From the NCBI GenBank assembly GCA_030619215.1, contig JAUXBV010000270.1, positions 1-5,683 of the forward strand: a stretch of 5,683 nt of DNA. The letters are read 5' to 3'. The notes under the pieces are model-generated. The model was not told the DNA's origin, searched no databases, and saw only the letters and a program-made list of their open reading frames with translations. Source of the DNA: Fibrobacterota bacterium (lineage in GTDB: Bacteria; Fibrobacterota; Chitinivibrionia; Chitinivibrionales; JANQEN01). This document shows, one piece after another, positions 1-5,683 of this stretch. The position numbers and the translations under genes were made by a program. How positions within the stretch are numbered: the stretch's first letter is position 1; every line of letters starts with the position of its first letter.

Positions 1-80
1 ACACTAATTTCAATAATCAATTTTACTTTAATTATTTTCTATCTTTAATAAAACTATAACTATCAAGGCAAGATTATCAA

Positions 81-920
81 ATGAAACTCACAAAAGATGA
101 TTTAATCTTAAGGAAGAAAACCGGACCAAAAATAACTATGCTGACAAGCTATGATTTCCCGACAGCACAACTGCTTGACAAATGTAGTATAGATGTTCAA
201 TTAATCGGAGATAGTGTCGGAACAAATATGCTTGGTTACACCGATGTGTCAATGGTCACTGTTTCCGACATTGTTCATCATTTAAAAGCCGTTGCACGCG
301 GTGCAAAAAACTCTTTTGTTTTGGGTGATATGCCTTTTGGCTCCTTCAAAACTAAAGAATTGGCTTTGAAAAATGCCCGGTTATTTATTAATGATGGTGC
401 TGACGGCGTTAAGATAGAAACAGAAAATGAGTCCATTGACAAAATTTCCCATGTTACCGCCAATGGAATACCTGTCTGTGCCCATATCGGATATACTCCA
501 CAAACGCCGGGATTAACGGCTTCAGTGCAGGGCAAGGATATTAAGCGGGCAACGGAACTCTTAACTTTAGCTAAAGCAAGCGAGGAGGCCGGTGCGTTCA
601 TGATAGTCCTTGAATTGATCCCCGAAAAATTATCAAAGTTGATAACTGAAGCACTCTCAATTCCGACAATAGGTATAGGCGCCGGCAGGTACTGTGACGG
701 GCAGGTCCAGGTTATTCTAGACATTTTTGGTTTTTCTGAAAAAATTTTCCGCCATGCAAAAAAATATGCAGATGCGTCACAAATATTCTCTGATGCCATT
801 ACCCACTATATCAGCGATGTACAAAACGGTTACTTCCCAACAGAAAAAAACAGCTCAACAATACCGGAAGAAGTTATTAAACAGGTTTTATTACAGCCTG
901 ACAAAGACAAACCGGCGTGA
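81..920 (+). CDS. panB: 3-methyl-2-oxobutanoate hydroxymethyltransferase (ketopantoate hydroxymethyltransferase, PanB)
   Basis: PanB transfers a hydroxymethyl group from 5,10-methylene-tetrahydrofolate to 2-oxoisovalerate to make ketopantoate, the first committed step of cytoplasmic pantothenate/CoA synthesis. The 279-aa product is close to the usual 260-280. Family motifs run in order: MLTSYD (20-25), GDSVG (43-47, with Asp44), LGDMPF (81-86, with Asp83), KIE (111-113), HIGYTPQ (135-141), the catalytic-base region VLELIPEKL with Glu178, and IGIGAG..CDGQ (197-208). Asp44, Asp83 and Glu113 match the metal ligands of characterised PanB, so it should be active. The stretch between TPQ and VQG is about two residues shorter than in E. 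coli and lacks the usual GG pair, a minor divergence. The ATG at 81 fits the family N-terminus; only a weak purine stretch (AAGG, 65-68) precedes it. It overlaps the next gene, suggesting an operon. No panC or panD lies in the window. The assignment is secure; whether it is the only copy is unknown. Confidence 0.96.
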   Translation: MKLTKDDLILRKKTGPKITMLTSYDFPTAQLLDKCSIDVQLIGDSVGTNMLGYTDVSMVTVSDIVHHLKAVARGAKNSFVLGDMPFGSFKTKELALKNARLFINDGADGVKIETENESIDKISHVTANGIPVCAHIGYTPQTPGLTASVQGKDIKRATELLTLAKASEEAGAFMIVLELIPEKLSKLITEALSIPTIGIGAGRYCDGQVQVILDIFGFSEKIFRHAKKYADASQIFSDAITHYISDVQNGYFPTEKNSSTIPEEVIKQVLLQPDKDKPA

Positions 921-1687
921 TCAATATGGCATATACGGACGAACTCAGGTTAGCTATAAAAACGGCTCGGGAAGCCGGATCAATTCAATTGAAATACCAG
1001 TACAGAGTATTAAACGTTGAAATAAAACAGGACCGCTCTCCCGTAACAGAAGTTGACAAAGAATGTGAGCAACTGATTCGTGACAAACTCCTTTCAGCAT
1101 TTCCCGATGATGGTTTTATCGGTGAAGAAACCGGTAAAACAGCCGGGAAAAGCAATAGAACCTGGATGGTTGATCCCCTTGACGGCACCAGGCCTTATAT
1201 TCGGGGTATTCCTACCTACAGTGTTCTCATCAGCCTCGAAGACAACGGAGAGTATGTTGTCGGTGTAACTCATTTCCCGGCAAAGGAAGAGTCATATTGG
1301 GCCAGTAAAGGAGGCGGGGCTTTCTGTAATAATAAAAAAATACATGTGTCAGGTACAAAGGAGATGCCTGTAGTAATTGGAAGCTGTCTGGGTATTATTG
1401 AAAAACTGGATACCGAAGAGGGCCGGAAGGTTCTCACATTAATGAAGAGGTGGGATTATGTGTACGGCTTCATGGATGCATATTCCTATATGTGTGTTGC
1501 TTCGGGGAAACTTGATATCTGTATAGGCCTTATTGATTCGCCGCTTGACCGTGCTTCAACTGCCTGTATAATCGAAGAAGCCGGCGGCAGCTACTCTGAT
1601 TTAAGTGGAAATAAAAGTATCAATAACAACTCTTTTGTTCTGTCAAATGGCCTTCTGCATAACCAAATAGTACACCACTTTAAATAA
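917..1687 (+). CDS. Inositol-monophosphatase-family phosphatase, probably HisN-like histidinol-phosphatase
   Basis: This is a Mg2+-dependent sugar/alcohol phosphatase of the IMPase/HisN/CysQ fold, 256 aa, the normal family length. Visible active-site elements are GEE with Glu70, the hallmark DPLDGT (Asp86, Asp89, Thr91), and a late metal-ligand Asp211 in SPLDRAS followed by IIEEAGG (218-224). The segment YIRGIPTYSVLISLEDNGE, then YWASKGGGAF (127-136), resembles HisN-type histidinol-phosphatases (typically 'FIRGVP...LIALE..GE...YWAA.G.GA') more than inositol phosphatases or CysQ. DAYSYMCVASGKLD (187-200) also fits HisN. No other histidine gene is nearby, so the substrate is inferred. The residue before Asp211 is Leu where the family nearly always has Trp. 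The GTG at 917 overlaps the panB stop (GTGA), favouring translational coupling; an ATG at 926 is an equally reasonable start because neither has a clear ribosome-binding site. The family call is firm and the substrate moderate. Confidence 0.85.
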   Translation: MINMAYTDELRLAIKTAREAGSIQLKYQYRVLNVEIKQDRSPVTEVDKECEQLIRDKLLSAFPDDGFIGEETGKTAGKSNRTWMVDPLDGTRPYIRGIPTYSVLISLEDNGEYVVGVTHFPAKEESYWASKGGGAFCNNKKIHVSGTKEMPVVIGSCLGIIEKLDTEEGRKVLTLMKRWDYVYGFMDAYSYMCVASGKLDICIGLIDSPLDRASTACIIEEAGGSYSDLSGNKSINNNSFVLSNGLLHNQIVHHFK

Positions 1688-1847
1688 TGTATTGTGATAT
1701 AGTGTCACCCCGGTAATCATAATTAAATTAGCAAGCATTGACAAAAATTAGGTATATTTATTGGCTTCTTTTACAATAAGTACACATTTCACAACGTATT
1801 TTATTTTACTTTGCCATCATTCAAACAGGATAAAGAGCTTATAGCCA

Positions 1848-2891
1848 ATGGATAAAAAAAGATCTGAAAAAGAACCGGAAAAACGCCGCAATGAAAAAGA
1901 AGGCATCTTTAATTTTACCAAAGAGATGATCTCAGCCCTTATCATGGCTTTTGTTGCCATTGTTTATATCATACAGGCTTTCAAAATACCTACCGGATCC
2001 ATGGAGGACAGCCTTCTTGTCGGAGATTTTCTTCTCGGCCTGAAATTCATTTATGGTGCACCGGTACTCCCCTTCTCCTACAAAAAATTCCCGGGAATAG
2101 TCTCTCCCAAGCAGGGTGACGTGGTCATATTCAAATACCCCGGTGCTGATAAAAAAGATTACATTAAACGCTGTGTTGCCGGCCCGGGCCAAACAATAGA
2201 GTTCAATAAAGATATAATAATTGTGGATAATGATACACTTATAATTCCGCTAAAAGGCAAATATAAAAGCTCTGGTGTTCTTTACAACCGATATACTGGT
2301 GAGGAGGCATACCGTATAACACGCTTTAAACCGTTACGCATACCGGCAAAAAGAGATACCTTATACCCGGGCAGAATGGACGTTCGTGAGTTTCTATTTC
2401 TTAAACACCTTATTAAACAGGAAAACCCAAGAGAAAAAGTGACCTCCAAATTCCAATTATATATTGATGGTGAATTCGCAAATAGTCAACCTTTTCCAAC
2501 ACGTATGACTCATGGCAGACTGGTATCATTAAACCAGATTAATTTTGAAAAAATTGATAATTGGACTGAGTTAGACCTTCTTTTTGACGATGCGAAGGCG
2601 ATTGACACTTCAAAAAATACCGAAGTAAGAATGTTTCTTTTCCTTAACGGTACACCAATCGATAAATATATTGTAAAATACGACAACTATTTCATGGTTG
2701 GCGACAATCGGGACAATTCAATGGATTCACGCTACTGGGGCTATGTAAACAGAAATTTTGTTAAGGCCAAGGCTTTTATTCTCTATTTCTCACTTGATAA
2801 GGACACCCCTTACTTTCTTTTACCGCTGAAAATCCGGTGGAATCGTATTGGCAAACTGATCCGCAACTGGGACGGGCTGGAAAAGAATTAG
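1848..2891 (+). CDS. lepB: Signal peptidase I (LepB) with enlarged periplasmic insertion
   Basis: This inner-membrane serine protease of family S26 removes signal peptides from Sec/Tat-exported preproteins. The 347-aa sequence starts with a highly charged Lys/Glu/Arg cytoplasmic segment (1-20), then one hydrophobic membrane span (about 26-45). The catalytic Ser box is IPTGSM (Ser51) followed by LLVGD, then GDVVIFKYP (90-98), then the general-base box DYIKRCVAGPG (104-114, Lys107). Box E, GDNRDNSMDSRYWGYV, spans 285-300. The Ser/Lys dyad is intact, so the enzyme should be active. Between Lys107 and box E lie about 178 residues, roughly 50 more than in E. coli LepB, so the non-catalytic beta domain is enlarged. 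The C-terminus (326-347) is basic. The ATG at 1848 is preceded by a weak AAAGAG (1832-1837). A 160-bp gap separates it from the upstream pair, so it may have its own promoter. It converges with the minus-strand VWA gene. Confidence 0.96.
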   Translation: MDKKRSEKEPEKRRNEKEGIFNFTKEMISALIMAFVAIVYIIQAFKIPTGSMEDSLLVGDFLLGLKFIYGAPVLPFSYKKFPGIVSPKQGDVVIFKYPGADKKDYIKRCVAGPGQTIEFNKDIIIVDNDTLIIPLKGKYKSSGVLYNRYTGEEAYRITRFKPLRIPAKRDTLYPGRMDVREFLFLKHLIKQENPREKVTSKFQLYIDGEFANSQPFPTRMTHGRLVSLNQINFEKIDNWTELDLLFDDAKAIDTSKNTEVRMFLFLNGTPIDKYIVKYDNYFMVGDNRDNSMDSRYWGYVNRNFVKAKAFILYFSLDKDTPYFLLPLKIRWNRIGKLIRNWDGLEKN

Positions 2892-2894
2892 CCC

Positions 2895-2911
2895 TTCCGG
2901 ATTTTTCGGAA
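2895..2911 (+). terminator. Weak hairpin just after lepB, possible terminator
   Basis: TTCCGGA (2895-2901) pairs with TTCGGAA (2905-2911), including one G-T wobble, around a TTT loop, starting four bases after the lepB stop. The position suits a transcript end, but no T-run follows on either strand, so a classical intrinsic terminator is not shown. It could simply stabilise the 3' end of the mRNA. Confidence 0.3.
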
Positions 2912-3026
2912 ATATTACCTGTCGTAAATTCTTTTGCGGCCGGGGCATATTTACCTGAATTTGTATTTCTTTTAATCCATACTTTTAAATTACGTTAATT
3001 GGATATTATATTGAATCTCTGTTGTT

Positions 3027-3200
3027 TAATTAGTGTCTTGCCGGAAACACATCATTTTGTCATTTCGACCGTAGGGACAAGGTGCCCGTGGTAGAAATCT
3101 GTAAGTTGTTGATTCTTAGAAAAGAAAGATTTCTACCACGGGCACCTTGTCCCTACGGTCGAAATGACAGTTTTACCTAGTTTTCGGACAATGCTAATTA
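3027..3200. repeat. Outer imperfect terminal inverted repeats enclosing the palindrome (MITE-like unit)
   Basis: The left arm 3027-3048 (TAATTAG, then TGTCTTGCCGGAAAC) and the reverse complement of 3180-3200 (TAATTAG, then CATTGTCCGAAAAC) align over most of their length with small gaps. The outermost seven bases are identical and sit at exactly mirrored positions (3027-3033 and 3194-3200) around the centre of the inner palindrome (3113.5). The 9-10 bases between outer and inner arms do not pair. The whole 174-bp unit has no coding capacity and ends on the stop codon of the minus-strand VWA gene. It could be a small non-autonomous transposable element, or an older palindromic site into which the inner repeat was inserted. 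I cannot name its family. Confidence 0.55.
3058..3169. repeat. Perfect 43-bp inverted repeat with 26-nt spacer (REP/BIME-like palindromic element)
   Basis: Arms 3058-3100 and 3127-3169 are exact reverse complements over all 43 bases; the spacer 3101-3126 is AT-rich. The outer end reads TGTCATTTCGACC and the inner end GTAGAAATCT. Each arm is itself an imperfect palindrome (3062-3098 and 3129-3165): ATTTC/GAAAT, ACC/GGT, GGG/CCC and CA/TG pair around an AGG loop with two bulged A's. This paired, inverted arrangement of self-folding units resembles REP/BIME elements. 'GTCATTTCGA...GAAATCT' ends resemble dispersed repeats I recall from Bacteroidota-type genomes, which is recollection and not a search. 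The perfect identity suggests recent insertion or copying of one arm from the other. In RNA from either strand it would form a very strong hairpin, which could end or stabilise transcripts of both convergent genes, though no T-run follows directly. Confidence 0.9.
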
Positions 3201-5669
3201 GAATGGATTTGCCTCTTCTCCTTTTACCCCGATAAAAAGTTTTTTAGTATCCTTTTCATATACCTCACCGTTCCTGTTAACGCGGCTTATAAATCCCACT
3301 GCAAGATAGTTGCCACTGCCGACTGTTCTGTCGTTGGAATTTCTACCATCCCAGACATAATAGAGCCCTAAATTGTTAATATTTCCGCCGCCGTCATAAA
3401 AGCCCATGTCTTCTTCAGAGATAACACTGTTGCCCACGGGATCAAAGATAGAGAGTGTCCCGCTGAGAGTTTCCCCGGTCGTGAGGTTGTATGGGTTATT
3501 GGGTTTAATTATGATAATCATTCCGGTTTGAATAGTATTATCCAGTCCGTCCAGCTGAAAAATGAAGGGCGGTATAACCACCGGGTTCAGCAGGTCCAGA
3601 ATGGTTGTGCCGGATATAATAAGCTCATAGGGCTTGTATTTTATTTGAACATCCAACAGCCTTCGTACGTTCAGCGGATTATCCTGTATGTTATATACTT
3701 CGTCAAGGACACTGTGTACCGGGGCATGGTTGATCCATATCGAGTCTCCCTGTTCAATTGACAGGATCGGTTCATTGTTAACACCGTTAAGGTATTGCAC
3801 CCAGAACGTGGCGGAGTTCTGGCCGGGCTGAGTCTTGTTAAGATATGCATAGTACTGGATACCGTTTTGCGGGTTCCTGAAATAGAAGGGCTGGTGCTTT
3901 GTATCTGACAGCCGTATCGATTCGGAAAAGATCACCGTTAAAGTATCTGCCAGTGAGTCATAGTCATAATCGAGCAGTGTGGCACTCTCAATTACCGGAG
4001 CTACGCTGTCGATTATATCTACGGTTCTTTCCACGACATATCCGCCGTGGGGAAGTGTTACCTGTGCAATGGTGAGAACATCCAGGCTGGTAACATCGGT
4101 GGCGGGAAGTTTTGAATTGTCCTCGGTAACGATGAGCGCGACTCCGTTGCTTATAACACTGGAGCTGTTTAAGGTAAACCCGCGGTGCGGCGGCAGGGTA
4201 ATTGCACTTACCAACTCACCCAGGTCACTGCTCGAGAAATAGCCGTTGATGTCAACATTGATACTGTCTATATAACCGTCGGCGTTTCTGTCGTAATATA
4301 TGCCGCGCAGGGTCTCGACCGACTGGCTTACCTTAAACGGAATTCCCACGCGGATAGTATCCAGGGGAATTTCCGGATTCCGGAATATGGCAATAATACT
4401 GTCGTCAGCCTGATGCTGAAGCGTACCGTCGCCCTGGTTAACCGTGTTAAGATTTCTTGCGAATGTCTTGGTAAAGTATGAGCCCGGTTTTGACAGGTTA
4501 TAGTCCTCCGAGTCCAGTGGCTGGCCGCTTGTATTGGTAATCTCAACATCAACAGCGGTATAGTGATAGTCCGCATCTCCGGGATCGTAGATAAAACGAA
4601 TTTCCAGCTGGTTCATGGTTTCATTTGCAAAGGTAATCATGGAGTCGTTATAGTAGAATGCCATTGAGCGGGTCCAGCACCATTCACCGAAGTCATCCTC
4701 AAGGGTATCGACATTGGGATCTCTTTTTACCCAGAAAACGGAATGTGTTAAGGTGTCAAAGGTCTGGCCGTTAAGGGAGCTTGTTACCGTATAATCAATA
4801 TCAAATTCGAAATAGGAGATGTCTGTGTTTTTCTCAAGGTTAAACTTTTGATTATACAGAAACCATTGGTTGTTGTAGCTGTTGGAAATCTGACCATTGA
4901 TATTTATATTCGTTGGTTTTGATTTTAATTCCACCACAACGGTTTGAATGACATTATTCATCAGGAGAGCTTTTAAGGTATCATAGTCCGCAACTTTTGC
5001 CCATATATTACTCTGCGGGTTTGTACTTGAATAGCCGTTGTTCTTGATATTCTCCGTCATTTTAATAAGGCTGTCCGGAGGATTGGGGTTATGAGTAAAA
5101 AATACCGTAAACGTTGTTGGTACACTGTCGGCTTTAACAAACTGATACGCGGGAATACCGTTCTGCATACCATTATTATCAATCGGATATGGTTCTCCAT
5201 CCGAGAGGAAAATGATGAACTGCCTCTCCTTTTCATAAATAGCGGGTTTCATGGCTGCTTTAGCCGCCTCAAAAGCGACATTTATGTTTGTGTTTCCAAC
5301 CGTTGCAAATCCCGGTTTATATACCAGGTCAACACATTCAACGGAATCTAAAAGGTTCATGTTGAATTTCTTGACAGTGTCGGTTTCCAGGGTTTCGATA
5401 CAGATATCACGGCCCGTTTTTCCGCTGTATAATGAATCGAGTTTCTTCAGGGGAAGGTAGGACTGGTCGCCGTAACCCTGCAAAGGGACAAAATTGCTGT
5501 TATTACGATGGTCAAAATAGAGCTGTTCATTAAATACCACTAAACCTATTTCCGAGGTTTTATGGGTGTTGTAGATAGTATCTATCAATTCCCTGATTAC
5601 GCCGAATCGCACGCCGTAGGTGTCACGGCCCGGATGCACAATACCCGCTCCCAGCAAGTCGGAGGCCAA
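3198..5669 (-). CDS. VWA-domain secreted/surface protein with calcium-loop modules and FlgD-like C-terminus, 5' end missing or disrupted
   Basis: The visible 823 residues begin at a TTG (5667-5669) and end at TAA (3198-3200). Residues about 15-245 are most of a von Willebrand A fold: helix 1 (YGVRFGVIRELIDTIY), the strand IGLVVF (41-46), Thr127 in GNTNIN, and FLSDGEP with Asp157, matching the second and third parts of the metal-ion-dependent adhesion site. The first part, DxSxS, should lie just before helix 1 and is absent, as is any signal peptide. Residues 250-450 look beta-rich and unassigned. Two related Asp modules follow: DRNADGYIDS (460-469) and DYDYDSLADT (567-576), both spaced like calcium loops, the second leading into an Ig-like VIFSE. 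The C-terminus (about 733-815) resembles FlgD-type Ig domains, with YYVWDGRNS (770-778) and GSGNYLAVG. The role is probably binding or adhesion at the cell surface; the ligand is unknown. An in-frame TAA (5676-5678) two codons before the TTG argues for a frameshift, nonsense mutation, sequence error at the edge, or true truncation. Confidence 0.82.
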   Translation of the reverse strand: MASDLLGAGIVHPGRDTYGVRFGVIRELIDTIYNTHKTSEIGLVVFNEQLYFDHRNNSNFVPLQGYGDQSYLPLKKLDSLYSGKTGRDICIETLETDTVKKFNMNLLDSVECVDLVYKPGFATVGNTNINVAFEAAKAAMKPAIYEKERQFIIFLSDGEPYPIDNNGMQNGIPAYQFVKADSVPTTFTVFFTHNPNPPDSLIKMTENIKNNGYSSTNPQSNIWAKVADYDTLKALLMNNVIQTVVVELKSKPTNININGQISNSYNNQWFLYNQKFNLEKNTDISYFEFDIDYTVTSSLNGQTFDTLTHSVFWVKRDPNVDTLEDDFGEWCWTRSMAFYYNDSMITFANETMNQLEIRFIYDPGDADYHYTAVDVEITNTSGQPLDSEDYNLSKPGSYFTKTFARNLNTVNQGDGTLQHQADDSIIAIFRNPEIPLDTIRVGIPFKVSQSVETLRGIYYDRNADGYIDSINVDINGYFSSSDLGELVSAITLPPHRGFTLNSSSVISNGVALIVTEDNSKLPATDVTSLDVLTIAQVTLPHGGYVVERTVDIIDSVAPVIESATLLDYDYDSLADTLTVIFSESIRLSDTKHQPFYFRNPQNGIQYYAYLNKTQPGQNSATFWVQYLNGVNNEPILSIEQGDSIWINHAPVHSVLDEVYNIQDNPLNVRRLLDVQIKYKPYELIISGTTILDLLNPVVIPPFIFQLDGLDNTIQTGMIIIIKPNNPYNLTTGETLSGTLSIFDPVGNSVISEEDMGFYDGGGNINNLGLYYVWDGRNSNDRTVGSGNYLAVGFISRVNRNGEVYEKDTKKLFIGVKGEEANPF

Positions 5670-5683
5670 GCGGTCTTAGGAAG

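Larger units (their letters stand above)
2892..3197. other. Convergent intergenic region
   Basis: This 306-bp gap between the convergent lepB (plus) and VWA gene (minus) contains no plausible open reading frame. It holds the short hairpin after lepB, an AT-rich stretch (about 2911-3026) in which I recognise nothing, and the nested palindromic element that fills nearly all of the remainder up to the stop codon of the minus-strand gene. Because both genes end here, an insertion in this gap would be well tolerated. Confidence 0.8.

Noticed and set aside
22..49. Possible promoter TTTACT-16-TTTAAT before panB
   Set aside because: Both boxes are weak and the whole leader is AT-rich, so many such pairs are expected by chance.
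278..799. 173-aa minus-strand reading frame inside panB
   Set aside because: It lies wholly antisense to a clearly conserved panB and shows no recognisable domain; it is a shadow of the real gene.
727..1020. 97-aa plus-strand reading frame spanning the panB-phosphatase junction
   Set aside because: It is out of frame with two strongly supported genes and has no family features.
1738..1743. Perfect TTGACA upstream of lepB as a -35 box
   Set aside because: No convincing -10 hexamer lies 16-18 bases downstream (TTGGCT at 17; the TATATT at 1753 is too close). In AT-rich DNA the hexamer alone is not enough.
2915..2964. Short direct repeat TTACCTG (2915 and 2951) followed by AATT-rich sequence
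   Set aside because: Seven bases in an AT-rich intergenic stretch is expected by chance and has no flanking symmetry.
3058..3169. Palindrome as a CRISPR repeat or as a tRNA-like gene
   Set aside because: There are only two arms, inverted and not direct, with a single spacer, and no cloverleaf or anticodon stem can be drawn.
3055..3174. TTTT on both sides of the palindrome as a target-site duplication
   Set aside because: The two T-runs are not at equal distance from the arm ends and are too short and simple to support a duplication.
3528..4481. Several plus-strand reading frames opposite the VWA gene
   Set aside because: They are antisense to a long frame with clear domain structure and have low-complexity, unrecognisable translations.

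Overview
This window carries three complete plus-strand genes, one large minus-strand gene that is broken or cut at its 5' end, and a nested palindromic repeat between the convergent genes. The DNA is AT-rich, especially between genes. Shine-Dalgarno signals are weak. The large minus-strand protein is a secreted-type, aspartate-rich mosaic: a von Willebrand A fold, two 'DxNxDGxxDS' calcium-loop modules and a FlgD-like C-terminal domain containing 'WDGRN'. Together with a signal peptidase I that has an enlarged periplasmic insertion, this is the style I associate with Fibrobacterota/Chitinispirillia-like or other FCB-group Gram-negative bacteria. That placement is inference from protein style only.

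Layout. Positions 81-920 encode PanB, the ketopantoate hydroxymethyltransferase of pantothenate/CoA synthesis. Its TGA stop overlaps a GTG start (GTGA, 917-920) of an inositol-monophosphatase-family enzyme most like HisN-type histidinol phosphatase (917-1687), so the two are probably co-transcribed. After a 160-bp AT-rich gap comes lepB (1848-2891), signal peptidase I, with catalytic Ser51 and Lys107 and an intact box E. The gap 2892-3197 holds a small hairpin just after lepB and a striking palindromic element. Its core is two perfectly complementary 43-nt arms (3058-3100 and 3127-3169) around a 26-nt spacer. Outside the core, an imperfect 21/22-nt inverted repeat (3027-3048 and 3180-3200) has tips that are exactly mirror-symmetric about the same centre. 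Each 43-nt arm can also fold on itself, as in REP/BIME-type elements.

Positions 3198-5669 (minus strand) encode the last 823 residues of the VWA surface/secreted protein. The reading frame closes with TAA only two codons before the first usable start, a TTG. The expected first half of the metal-ion site (DxSxS) and any signal peptide are absent, so the gene is either disrupted or continues beyond the window in another frame.

How the genes relate. PanB and the HisN-like phosphatase are cytoplasmic metabolic enzymes. LepB would process exported proteins, and an intact form of the VWA protein would be a plausible client, but that is only a general expectation. I see no defence, CRISPR, tRNA, rRNA or phage module. 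The most distinctive structure in the window is the nested palindrome.
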